From Allopontixanthobacter sp034376665 (GTDB taxonomy: Bacteria > Pseudomonadota > Alphaproteobacteria > Sphingomonadales > Sphingomonadaceae): 14,427 nt of DNA. A program made the translations under genes and the position numbers. The stretch lies in contig NZ_JAXMJI010000034.1 of assembly GCF_034376665.1 (NCBI RefSeq), positions 1 through 14,427 on the forward strand, read 5' to 3'. Positions 6,400 to 14,427 of this stretch are shown here, piece by piece. The notes under the pieces are model-generated. The model ran no database searches and was not told where the DNA came from. It saw only the letters and a list, made by a program, of their open reading frames with translations. Within the stretch, counting starts at the first letter, position 1. The number at the start of each line of letters is the position of its first letter.

Positions 6400-7893
6400 C
6401 TATGCAAGTACCCCCGCCGCGGTGAAGTTCAGGGCGCTAGCCGTCAGAATACGCTCCACCTCGGCCAGATCGGATGCGCGCAGGTTCGCGGGCGGGGCCT
6501 GCATCTTTTCCGGTGCCGGAAATGTGCCATAGCCGGCCAGCAGGCAATGCCAACTCGCGGTGGAATAGGGCCGCATCGGGAAGGCCTGTTCGTTCGCGGC
6601 GGCGATGTCCTGATGGGTGAACCACGCGGTCATCATCGATTTGAGGCCGTCGGACAGATTCTGGTTCGCGGCATTTTCGCGCCAATAGTCCGTGTCGCTG
6701 CGCTGGCTCAGGCGGTAGTGCGCGGTGATGTAGTCGCGAATTCCGTCGATCCGTTCCGCAATCGAAGTGTTGAAACGGCGCTGGTGCTGGTTGGTGAAGC
6801 CGCCCGCTTCGAACGCGCTGATGAATTCCAGCGCGGTGGCAATCACGATATGCAGCGCAGTGGCTTCCAGCGGTTCGAGGAAACCTTGCGCCAGGCCGGC
6901 GGACAGGCAGTTGTGCGACCAGCTCTCCTCCACCCGGCCGACTTTCATCTGCAGGTGCCGCGCCTCGATGTCGCTGCCGGACGGGCCGAGCGCGGCCCGC
7001 AGTTCCTGCTCGGCAGCTTCGGCAGAGATATGCCGCGATGAATAGACATAGCCATTGCCGGTCCGGCTGGTGAGAGGGATCACCCACCGCCAGCCCGCCG
7101 CCATGGCAATGGCCTCTGTCTGCGGGCGGTAGGACGGGCAGCACTGGGTAGGGATGACCACAGCGCGATCGTTGAACAAGGTATCGGCGAACGACACGAA
7201 CCGCTGGCCCAGCGCCTGCTGCGCAATGACCCCGGCAAATCCGGAACAGTCGACAAACAACTCGCCGCCGATCCGCTCGCCGCCCTCGCACAGCAACGCG
7301 GCGACACCGCCTTCGCTATTGCGTTCCACTTCCGCGACCCGCCGTTCGAGATGCGTAACACCCTGCGCCGCCGCATGTTCCCGCAGGAACGCGCCCAGCT
7401 TATGAGCGTCGAAATGATAGCCGTAGCTCGGCGCGAAGGGGAATGTCTCGCCCGCTTGCGGCCCTTTGCCTTCAGCCGCCAATCGGCTGGCGAGGAAGAA
7501 CGCATCGGGATGCGCCGGAACATCGAACCCGCGCCGCGCCAGTGCGCAATTGTGCAGGAAAGCCGGTTCGGTATGCAGGTCGGTCGGCCCTGGAAAGGGG
7601 TGGAAATAGCTTTCGTAGTCCGGGCGTTCGCTCCACCCGGTAAAGCGGATACCCAGCTTGTAAGTGGCATCGCAGGCGGGCATCCAGTCGGCTTCCGCGA
7701 TACCGATCAGGTCGAAGAACGCCTTCAATTGCGGGGTCGATCCTTCGCCCACCCCGATGATCCCGATCGCCGGGCTTTCGACCACCGTTACACGGTGCCC
7801 GCCCCACGCCCGGGCCATCAGGCAGGCCGTGATCCACCCCGCGCTGCCGCCACCAAGCACGACGATGTTCGGTGGGGTGGGGGCTTGGCTCAC
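6400..7893 (-). CDS. Flavin-dependent tryptophan-halogenase-like protein 1
   Basis: 497 residues from the GTG at 7893, whose GTGA overlaps the stop of the GH97 gene (translational coupling). The frame stays open to 7944, but the extra residues precede the fold. The FAD-binding motif GGGSAGW is at residues 14-20, the halogenase lysine K79 is in TYKLGI, and the WxWxIP signature is at W268-P273 (GWRWVIP). The catalytic-glutamate block reads LEPLEATALH, so Glu343 is kept but the following residue is Ala344 where PrnA/RebH have Ser. Characterised members use FADH2, oxygen and halide to halogenate indoles. Members in sugar-utilisation loci have no firmly known substrate, so tryptophan is not implied. 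It has no signal peptide and is probably cytoplasmic. It is the last gene of the operon; I see no clear terminator in 6313-6399. Confidence 0.88.
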   Translation of the reverse strand: MSQAPTPPNIVVLGGGSAGWITACLMARAWGGHRVTVVESPAIGIIGVGEGSTPQLKAFFDLIGIAEADWMPACDATYKLGIRFTGWSERPDYESYFHPFPGPTDLHTEPAFLHNCALARRGFDVPAHPDAFFLASRLAAEGKGPQAGETFPFAPSYGYHFDAHKLGAFLREHAAAQGVTHLERRVAEVERNSEGGVAALLCEGGERIGGELFVDCSGFAGVIAQQALGQRFVSFADTLFNDRAVVIPTQCCPSYRPQTEAIAMAAGWRWVIPLTSRTGNGYVYSSRHISAEAAEQELRAALGPSGSDIEARHLQMKVGRVEESWSHNCLSAGLAQGFLEPLEATALHIVIATALEFISAFEAGGFTNQHQRRFNTSIAERIDGIRDYITAHYRLSQRSDTDYWRENAANQNLSDGLKSMMTAWFTHQDIAAANEQAFPMRPYSTASWHCLLAGYGTFPAPEKMQAPPANLRASDLAEVERILTASALNFTAAGVLA

Positions 7894-9944
7894 TGTGTGA
7901 CCGGCACAAGCCTGATTGCCAGCCCGCCGCCGGGTGCCAGCCACATCGGCAGCTTGTCGCCGCGTTTCACCGTGGCGGTATCATAGGCGATGTTGTGCCG
8001 CGCCTCGGTTTCGTAGGTCGCGCCGGGACCGTCCTTCCAGATCGTCGCGCGGTAGCTGGTACCAGGCTCGAGGAAATCGAAATCAAGCGTCACCGTCCGC
8101 TCGGTCGCGTCATTGACGCCGCCGACATACCAATCCGCGCTGTTCCGGTCCTTGCGCGCGAAGATGGCAAAATCGCCGACCTCGCCCGCGATCAGATGGC
8201 TTTCGGCCCAGTCGGCGGGAACCGCCTTGATGAATTCCAGCTCGCGCGGATGCGCGGCGAGGCTTTCTATGAAATCGGACGCCATCTGGATCGGCGAGTA
8301 GATCGCCAGATACAGGCCGAGCTGCTTCGCCTTGGTCGATGCGAACGGGACACCGTCCGATCCGACCAGCCCGAGCACGCCGGGGGTGTAATCCATCGGG
8401 CCCGACAGCATCCGCGTATAGACCAGAGTGGGGTCATGATCGGGGCCATTATTGAACCGGCCCCAGGCATTGTATTCCTGGCCCCGGGCGCCCTCCCGCG
8501 CGACCCAATTGGGATAGGTGCGGCGCAGGCCGGTATCCTTGACCGGTTCGTGCGGGTTGATCGCGATCTTGTGCGCGGCGGCCGTTTCCACGACCTTCAG
8601 GTGGTGCTGCACCATGCGCTGCCCGTCATGCCATTCGAAGACTTCCTTGCCGCAGGGATCGGTGATGTCCGCGTTGCAGGAAATGATCCCGCCGGCATCG
8701 GCGACATAGCCGGTCTTGACCACATCGATCCCGAGCCGCGCATTCATCGCCATCGCATCTTCCAGCTGACGTTCGTACACCTGGATATTGCCGCCGGTTT
8801 CGTGGTGCCCGATCAGATGCACCCCCTTTTCGGCGGCATAGCGGGTGACTTCCTTCAGGTCGAAATCGGGGTAGGCCTGCGTGAAGCTGTAATCGCGGCC
8901 GTTGCCGAACCAGATTCCGTCCCAGCCGACATTCCAACCTTCGATCAGCACACCGCGGAATCCGTTGGCCGCGGCAAAATCGATATATTCTTTCGCCCGC
9001 TTGGTCGTCGCGCCGTGATTGGGACCTTGCGCCCAGTTCCAGTCGCCCCGGATCATGCCCCACCAGATACCGATATATTTCGCCGGTTCGAAATAGCTGA
9101 CATCGCCCAGCTTGTTGGGCTCGTTCAGATTAAGCTCGAGATCGTTCTCCACCAGGCCCGCCGCGCTGTCGGCGATGCGCATGGCGCGCCACGGGGTGTT
9201 GAACGCGCCCTCGCGAACCACCTTTGCCCCGCGCGAGGACGGCGACAGCATGGCGCGGAACCGGGTGCCGTCCATCCGCCGCATCCACATGCCCGAATAA
9301 TCGACCAGCGCCGCTTCGTGGAACGACATATGCGTGCCGTCCTCCAGCCGCAGGGTGATCGGTGTATGGGCGATCGAAACCTCACGGATCGGGGTCTGCG
9401 AATAGAGATATTCGTAGCGGTTCCAGTCGCCGCCGGGGATCCACCACGCGGTGCCTTCGCTGGCAATGTTGAATTCGGTCAGTTCCTCCGCAATCCGGGC
9501 GACTGGCAGGCCTTCCTGCTGAGGGAATTCATAGCGAAAGCCGACGCCGTCATCGAACACCCGCATCCGCAGCGTCACCCGGCGCAGCGCGTCACCGGTT
9601 TCGCGGAAAGTTACCGCCAGTTCGTTGTGCTTGTCCGCTACCCATTGGCGTTCGCCCCAGGGCTGTTCCCATTTGGTATCGACCGATGCGGTGATCTCGC
9701 TCTCGATAGCGAAGTTGCGGCGCATCGGGTTGGCGTCGGTGAAGGTGAAGCCGAGGCTGGATTTCGCCAGCAGCGGTTTGCCGTCGCGTGAAACTTCGTA
9801 GAACGGTACGCCGTCGCTATCCGCCTCGATCGTCACGGTGATCCGGCCATCCGGCGATGCGATCGTACCGGCCGCCGCGCTGCTGGCGGTGCCGGCCAGC
9901 ACCACGAGCGAGGCGGCGGCGAAAAGCAGGGTCAGTTTCGGCAT
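7890..9944 (-). CDS. Exported GH97 alpha-glucosidase (SusB-like)
   Basis: 684 residues with signal peptide (about 1-25). The N-terminal beta-sandwich (30-280) contains GTAWWIPGGDWNRYEY. The (beta/alpha)8 barrel holds GVLIEGWNVGWDGIWF (331-346) and the GH97 active site. By alignment in memory with Bacteroides SusB, E382 (HHETGG) and E466 (NPHEPVKDTG) are the base glutamates, and E490 (ARGQEYNAW) is the general acid 24 residues after E466, the same spacing as in SusB. Having glutamates rather than the alternative aspartate suggests the inverting branch. It should release glucose from the non-reducing end of maltodextrins in the periplasm. A segment with Cys423 and Cys431 appears inserted between the KTGYV motif and E466. 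GGAG precedes the ATG at 9944. Its start lies inside the ancestral end of the GH13 alpha-glucosidase, and its stop overlaps halogenase 1. Confidence 0.93.
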   Translation of the reverse strand: MPKLTLLFAAASLVVLAGTASSAAAGTIASPDGRITVTIEADSDGVPFYEVSRDGKPLLAKSSLGFTFTDANPMRRNFAIESEITASVDTKWEQPWGERQWVADKHNELAVTFRETGDALRRVTLRMRVFDDGVGFRYEFPQQEGLPVARIAEELTEFNIASEGTAWWIPGGDWNRYEYLYSQTPIREVSIAHTPITLRLEDGTHMSFHEAALVDYSGMWMRRMDGTRFRAMLSPSSRGAKVVREGAFNTPWRAMRIADSAAGLVENDLELNLNEPNKLGDVSYFEPAKYIGIWWGMIRGDWNWAQGPNHGATTKRAKEYIDFAAANGFRGVLIEGWNVGWDGIWFGNGRDYSFTQAYPDFDLKEVTRYAAEKGVHLIGHHETGGNIQVYERQLEDAMAMNARLGIDVVKTGYVADAGGIISCNADITDPCGKEVFEWHDGQRMVQHHLKVVETAAAHKIAINPHEPVKDTGLRRTYPNWVAREGARGQEYNAWGRFNNGPDHDPTLVYTRMLSGPMDYTPGVLGLVGSDGVPFASTKAKQLGLYLAIYSPIQMASDFIESLAAHPRELEFIKAVPADWAESHLIAGEVGDFAIFARKDRNSADWYVGGVNDATERTVTLDFDFLEPGTSYRATIWKDGPGATYETEARHNIAYDTATVKRGDKLPMWLAPGGGLAIRLVPVTQ

Positions 9945-11550
9945 ATCAGGGCTCCAAATGGTGGCAATTCTGCAGGCGTCGCGCCGTTGATTGCGGCGAT
10001 GATTGGTCCGGTCGCGATGTCGGGCGCTAACGAATGCGTCCGGTCGGTGAAATTGACGATACAGCGCAAATTATCACCGCGCGCGCTGCGGTCCAGCACC
10101 AGCTATCCGCTACTGGCCTTGCAACCGGTCACCGCACCGTGGCGCAGTGCTGCGTGATCGTTGCGCAGGGCCAGCATGGCGCGGGTGTGGTCCAGGATCG
10201 AGCCTTCCTTTTGCCCTTCCACCGCGCGGGCCAGATTGTCCTCGCCAAGCGGCAGCCACGGTTCCGCGGTCGAGAAGCTGCCCGATTCCGGATCGTGGGT
10301 CCACGGCATGGGCGCGCGAGCGCCATCGCGGGACAGGGTTAGCGGCCAGTTTGCGATCGCTTCAGGATCACGCAGCTTTTCGAACGGGATATCGACTTGG
10401 GTCAGGCCCAGCTCTTCGCCCTGGTAAAGAATAATATTGCCGCGCAGACACGCCATCAGCAGCATCTTCATGCGTACAAACGCGTCCCAATGCTGCGGCT
10501 CGCACCACCGCGACAGCGCGCGCGGCGCATCGTGGTTCTCGAACGCCCAGCTGGGCCAGCCGACGCCGGGCTCGTCCGGCCATTCGGCCAGCGCCGCGCA
10601 GACCAGTTCCGGGGTCAGGTGATCGGCATAGAGGAAGTTGAAGCCATACGCGGAATTGAGGTGGGTGCTCCCCTGGGTGAAGGATTTCATTTCCCTCTCG
10701 GCCTCGTCACCGCCGACTTCGGCGACAGTGAAAACCGCGTCGTAAGCGTCCGTAACCTGCCGGATACGCTCGATGAATTTGGGAATATCGGGATGCGACT
10801 GGTTGTGGATCCGCTGCTGGAAATCGAACGGCCTGCTGCGCGGGCGGTTGGTCGCCGCCGCCGGGGGGTTATCGCGCAGTTGCGGATCGTGCATCGCGAA
10901 ATTGAGCGCATCGATGCGGAATCCGTCGACCCCGCGATCGAGCCAGAACCGGGCCACATCCAGCAAGGCATCCTGGACATCGACCTTGTGCACATTGAGC
11001 TGGGGCTGGCTGCTGAGGAAATTGTGCAGGTAATATTGGCGGCGGCGGGCGTCCCAGGTCCATGCCGGTCCGCCGAATACGGACTGCCAGTTGGACGGCG
11101 GCGAACCGTCGGCCTTGGCATCGGCCCAGACATACCAATCGGCTTTCGGATTATCGCGGGAGGACCGGCTCTCGGCAAACCAGCCATGTTCGTCGGACGT
11201 ATGCGAATAGACCTGGTCGATGATCAGCTTCAGCCCCAGCGCATGGGCCCGCTCCACCACTCTGTCGAAATCGGCCAGCGTGCCGAAGATCGGATCGACA
11301 TCGCAATAATCGGAAACATCGTAACCGAAATCCTTCATCGGGCTGGCAAAGAAGGGCGAAATCCATACCGCATCGACGCCCAGCCGCGCGACATGGTCCA
11401 GCTTGCTGGCGATCCCCGGCAGATCGCCGATCCCATCGCCGTTGGAATCCATGAAACTGCGCGGGTAGATCTGTAGATCGCCGCGCCGCGCCACCACGGC
11501 TTGGCTACACTGGCGGAATTTGCCATTCGGTCGGTTACAACACTCGCCAC
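9932..11550 (-). pseudogene. GH13 alpha-glucosidase, broken by a frameshift and an in-frame TAG
   Basis: The intact gene would encode 539 residues, the usual size of cytoplasmic oligo-1,6-/alpha-glucosidases. From the GTG at 11550 (or ATG 11526) the frame reads to KPWWRGAAIY, ending at 11473; the family then expects QIYPRSF, but one C is missing before A11472, so the frame shifts. The second frame (open from GTG 11497) carries the whole catalytic core: YPRSFMDSNGDGIGD, nucleophile GFRID (D196 of that frame), acid/base VAE (E260) and ENHD (D323). At 10103-10105 a TAG stops it. Reading on in the same frame gives 56 more sensible residues, LVLDRSARGDNLRC to LPPFGALICRN, with TGA at 9932-9934. 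No signal peptide, so cytoplasmic. If neither lesion is a sequencing error the gene is probably dead, though a shortened protein from GTG 11497 cannot be excluded. Confidence 0.85.
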
Positions 11551-11554
11551 CAGA

Positions 11555-13411
11555 TCAGTCTCCTGCCGTGCCGGTCAGTTCGCAGATGGCATAGCCGAAC
11601 GGCGGCAGGGTAATTACCGCCGCGCCGGGCGCGGCAATCGCGGCAGGGCATTGACCCGCCAGCGGGGTGATCGCCTGTGTCGCATAATCGATCGCCACGG
11701 CCCGCGTGATCGATGCCGCGCTGCTGTTAAAGGCAAGCAGGACGCGCTGTCCGCTCGCCGGATCGTGCCGGGTGATGGCGAGCAGGCCCGGTTCGGTGTC
11801 GTAGCCGCGTATCGCCGTCTCACCATAGCGGAGCGCGCGATTGTCCGACCGCAGTTCGGCCAGCGCGGCGATCTGCTGATATAGCGGATGGGAGGTGTCG
11901 AAATTATCCTGCGCCGTCGTCGCATCGCTGCCGATCAAATCGTTGTCGTTATAGGCGGCGACACGGCTTTGGAGCATGTCCTCCCGCGCCAATTTGTCGT
12001 TCCCGTCCGAGACGAAACCCTGCTCGTCACCGTAATAGATAACCGGCACGCCCCGCAGACCCATCAACAGTGCATTGCCGAGCATTACACGCTGCAACAG
12101 TTCTTCATCGTCAGCATCAGGATTGGCCTGCTTTATGAACATCGACAAGCGCCCGGAATCATGATTGCCGAGGAACGTCGGCAGGCGAAGCGCGGTTGCC
12201 GCGCCGCCCTGGTAAAGCGGGTCATCCTCCAGCATCCGCGCCATGGCCGCTGGCGGCATGGTGCCCGAAACGATGCCTTGCGCCGCCGCCGCGAAGGCCA
12301 TGTCGAGGTTGGTCGGCAGCGCGGATATCCGCGTCCAGCGCGCCAGCAGCGCCGCATCGACACCGTGCGTGGCGACTTCGCCGAAGATGTGGAAATTGGG
12401 AATACCCGCCGCCGCCGCGCGCTGAATCATGGCTGGGACGAACGCGTCCCAGAATTCGGGATTCACGTGCTTGGCGGTGTCGATGCGGAATCCGTCGATC
12501 CCGAAGCGGTCGATCCAGTTGCCGTAGATGTCGATCATTCCTGCCATTACGCGCGGATGTTCCGTGAACAGGTCGTCCAGCCCCACGAAATCGCCCTGCA
12601 CCGCGCTTTCGCCAACCCAGAAGGTGTCGCCCCGGTTGTGGTAATAGGCCGGATCGTTGAGCCAAGCGGGCACCTTCACCTGCTCTTCGCTCTCCGGCAC
12701 ATAGGGGGTATAGGCATAGGCCGGATCGGTCAGCTTCGCCCAGTTTTCAGGCGTATCCACCTCATGCCCCAGGAAGCCCGGGTTGATCGGCGGGCCGTTC
12801 ACATCGCCGCGCGTGGAGTAGGGATATTCGGCCAGGCTGCGATAGGCATATTGCGCGGCATCGCCTTCGCGATAACGGATCACATCGGCGGTGTGGTTGG
12901 TGATGATGTCCATATAGACCTTCATCCCGCGGGCATGGGCCGCGTCGACGAAGGCCTTGAATTCCGGATTGGTGCCGAAATGCGGATCGACCTGGGTGAA
13001 ATCGGTCACCCAATAGCCGTGATAGCCTGCGCTCTCATCGCCCTTCGGCCCCTGCACCGGCTTGTTCTTGAAGATCGGCGCGAACCATACTGCGGTGACG
13101 CCCATGCCCTGGATGTAGTCCAGCTTCTGCGTCAGCCCGGCCAGATCGCCGCCGTGATAAAAGCCTTTGTGTTCAGGGTCGAACCCGCTCGTCAGGCGGT
13201 CCGCAGGGTAACCGCCAAGGTCGTTTGAATTGTCGCCGTTTGCGAACCGGTCGGGCAGGACGAAATAGATCACCTCGTCTTCGGGCAGGCGGTCACGGAA
13301 GCTCGACTCTGCGGTCTGCGGCTTCGTTGAGGTAAGCGACCTGTGGTCTTGCGCACAACTTGCCGATGGCAAGGCGAGAAGTGCGGCTGCGATGGCTGCG
13401 AACCGAATCAT
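11555..13411 (-). CDS. Exported GH13 alpha-amylase / maltodextrin-cleaving enzyme
   Basis: 618 residues. Residues 1-21 form a signal peptide (MIRFAAIAAALLALPSASCA). The GH13 barrel starts at EVIYFVLPDRFANGD (46-60) and has the four conserved regions: DIITNH (168-173), GFRIDTAKHV (nucleophile D311), FGEV (acid/base E345) and FLGNHD (D418). A long B-domain-like insertion lies around 195-270. The C-terminal beta domain ends LPPFGYAIC. It should cleave internal alpha-1,4 bonds of starch or maltodextrin outside the inner membrane; whether it acts as amylase or cyclomaltodextrinase cannot be told by eye. The cysteine at 19 is not in a good lipobox. Its ATG overlaps the stop of halogenase 2 (ATGA at 13408-13411), and the next gene begins 4 nt after its stop, with AGGAG inside its last codons. 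Confidence 0.93.
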   Translation of the reverse strand: MIRFAAIAAALLALPSASCAQDHRSLTSTKPQTAESSFRDRLPEDEVIYFVLPDRFANGDNSNDLGGYPADRLTSGFDPEHKGFYHGGDLAGLTQKLDYIQGMGVTAVWFAPIFKNKPVQGPKGDESAGYHGYWVTDFTQVDPHFGTNPEFKAFVDAAHARGMKVYMDIITNHTADVIRYREGDAAQYAYRSLAEYPYSTRGDVNGPPINPGFLGHEVDTPENWAKLTDPAYAYTPYVPESEEQVKVPAWLNDPAYYHNRGDTFWVGESAVQGDFVGLDDLFTEHPRVMAGMIDIYGNWIDRFGIDGFRIDTAKHVNPEFWDAFVPAMIQRAAAAGIPNFHIFGEVATHGVDAALLARWTRISALPTNLDMAFAAAAQGIVSGTMPPAAMARMLEDDPLYQGGAATALRLPTFLGNHDSGRLSMFIKQANPDADDEELLQRVMLGNALLMGLRGVPVIYYGDEQGFVSDGNDKLAREDMLQSRVAAYNDNDLIGSDATTAQDNFDTSHPLYQQIAALAELRSDNRALRYGETAIRGYDTEPGLLAITRHDPASGQRVLLAFNSSAASITRAVAIDYATQAITPLAGQCPAAIAAPGAAVITLPPFGYAICELTGTAGD

Positions 13412-14427
13412 GCCGCTACCACCGGATGCTTTGCCGATTGCACCATTGCGTCAACGACCTCCAGATGTCGCGGCATCACCCGCACCTCGTCGATCAGATC
13501 CGCTTCGGTCTGTTCGAGCAACTGACACAGATCCTGTTCTGACAAGCCATCGGCCATCGGATTATAGCCACGCGCCGTCACGCCCTGCCCCACCAGCACC
13601 TGGAACCAGCCGACCTCAGTGAACAATTCCTCATGCTCGCGGTGAATGAAGCCGTTGGCCTGCCATTGGTCGATTTTTGCTTTCAGCGTATCGGGCATTT
13701 CGACGTGCCGCATCGCGTCCCAGAAGGGTTCACCCTCGCGGCAATTCGCCCGGTAATGCAGCACCAGAAAATCCCGGATTCTGGTCCATTCGAAACGCGC
13801 CTGCGCATTGAAATGGTCGATCGATGCCTGCTCGGGCGGTCCCGCAGGGAGCAATGCCAGAAACCGGCTGATCGCACTTTGCACCAAGTGGATGCTGGTC
13901 GATTCCAGCGGTTCCATAAAGCCAGCTGCCAGTCCCAGTGCCAGGCAATTGCGGTTCCAGTGTTGCCGCCGCATGCCGGTGGTGAAGGGGATGAGGCGCG
14001 GATCGCCGTCCTGTGCGCCATCCAGATTGGCGAGCAACACGTCTGCCGCTTCGTCGTCCGACAGGAAGGCGCTGGAATAGACATGACCATTGCCGATGCG
14101 GTGCTGCAGGGGAATACGCCATTGCCATCCGGCTTTGCGTGCCAGGGATTTGGTATAGGGTGTAAAGTCACCGCCGCCGGCACAAGAGACAGCCATAGCG
14201 CGATCGCATGGCAGGTAATGCGACCAATCGTCGAACCCGGTTTCCAGCGCGCCAGCAATCAACAACCCGCGAAAGCCGGAACAATCAATGAAGAAATCGG
14301 CGTCGATCTGCCTGCCATCCGCAAGCGTTACTCCGGTGAGATCGCCCATTTCTGCGTCGAGACGAGCATCGATTACCAGGCCTTCATGCCGCACCACACC
14401 GCGCGCTTCAGCATAGCGGCGCAGGAA
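13408..14427 (-). CDS. Flavin-dependent tryptophan-halogenase-like protein 2 (partial, N-terminus beyond the right edge)
   Basis: 339 C-terminal residues are visible. The frame is open to the last base, and FLRRYAEARG precedes the first in-frame GTG at 14397, so that GTG is not the true start. The flavin-fold segment FFIDCSGFRGLL, the WxWxIP signature (GWQWRIP, W101-P106 of the fragment) and the active-site block MEPLESTSIH (E175-S176) are all present, so the catalytic glutamate and serine are kept. The FAD glycine motif and the halogenase lysine lie outside the window. It is only distantly similar to halogenase 1 and so is not a recent duplicate. It is the most upstream operon gene visible; sphingomonad and caulobacter loci of this type often have a TonB-dependent receptor next, which would lie beyond the window. 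Confidence 0.88.
   Translation of the reverse strand, partial: FLRRYAEARGVVRHEGLVIDARLDAEMGDLTGVTLADGRQIDADFFIDCSGFRGLLIAGALETGFDDWSHYLPCDRAMAVSCAGGGDFTPYTKSLARKAGWQWRIPLQHRIGNGHVYSSAFLSDDEAADVLLANLDGAQDGDPRLIPFTTGMRRQHWNRNCLALGLAAGFMEPLESTSIHLVQSAISRFLALLPAGPPEQASIDHFNAQARFEWTRIRDFLVLHYRANCREGEPFWDAMRHVEMPDTLKAKIDQWQANGFIHREHEELFTEVGWFQVLVGQGVTARGYNPMADGLSEQDLCQLLEQTEADLIDEVRVMPRHLEVVDAMVQSAKHPVVAA

Noticed and set aside
7872..9791. Plus-strand open frame of 639 codons opposite GH97
   Set aside because: It is antisense to a gene with full GH97 motifs and has a composition rich in Arg, Asp, Ile and His runs typical of mirror frames in GC-rich DNA; no family motif is visible.
10103..10105. 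TAG read as an amino acid (suppression or recoding)
   Set aside because: Nothing in the window suggests amber recoding, and another gene here (halogenase 1) uses TAG as its normal stop.
10397..11476. Plus-strand open frame of 359 codons opposite the alpha-glucosidase
   Set aside because: It is the mirror of the GH13 catalytic core, whose motifs are clear on the minus strand.
11460..11485. Programmed frameshift in the alpha-glucosidase
   Set aside because: There is no slippery heptamer; the site is a one-base loss between short GATCTAC repeats, and the same gene also has a separate premature stop.
11888..13228. Plus-strand open frame of 446 codons opposite the amylase
   Set aside because: It is the mirror of a well-supported GH13 gene and lacks recognisable domains.
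13349..13411. Lipoprotein signal on the amylase
   Set aside because: Cys19 follows SAS, without the Leu/Val/Ile expected at -3 of a lipobox; ordinary signal peptidase cleavage after SCA fits better.

Overview
The window looks like a chromosomal segment of a GC-rich alphaproteobacterium, most likely Sphingomonadales (Erythrobacter/Sphingomonas type). I infer this from the gene set: an alpha-glucan utilisation operon that mixes GH13 and GH97 enzymes with flavin-dependent tryptophan-halogenase-like proteins, and Crp- and TetR-type regulators with sequences typical of that order. I could not run a database search, so family calls rest on motifs I can read in the translations.

Layout. Positions 1-51 hold the last codons of an unidentified plus-strand gene. 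Positions 69-1511 are housekeeping: N-carbamoylputrescine amidase, overlapped by folK, then tRNA-Lys(TTT) and a hairpin. A TetR-family repressor (minus, 1562-2149) is divergent from a small four-helix membrane protein (2244-2672) across a promoter region with a central palindrome. Next on the plus strand come an exported, C-terminally anchored unknown protein (2803-3354), an exported S41-family protease (3464-4738), a 118-residue unknown with a TTG start and a strong ribosome binding site (4908-5264), a noncoding stretch with a candidate promoter, and a Crp/Fnr-family regulator (5575-6312).

From 6400 to the right edge everything is on the minus strand and forms a tightly packed operon read from right to left: halogenase-like protein 2 (partial, runs off the window), exported GH13 alpha-amylase, cytoplasmic GH13 alpha-glucosidase, exported GH97 alpha-glucosidase, halogenase-like protein 1. 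Junctions are an ATGA overlap, a 4-nt gap, an ancestral 13-nt overlap and a GTGA overlap. The likely job is maltodextrin/starch breakdown: amylase and GH97 act outside the inner membrane, and the GH13 alpha-glucosidase would act inside. The role of the two halogenase-like proteins in such loci is not known.

The most notable observation is that the GH13 alpha-glucosidase is broken twice. A missing base near codon 27 shifts the frame, and an in-frame TAG sits 56 codons before the natural stop. The parts rebuild to a 539-residue protein whose stop overlaps the GH97 start codon. The second is the pair of divergent halogenase-like genes bracketing the glycoside hydrolases, one of which has an altered active-site Glu-Ser pair.
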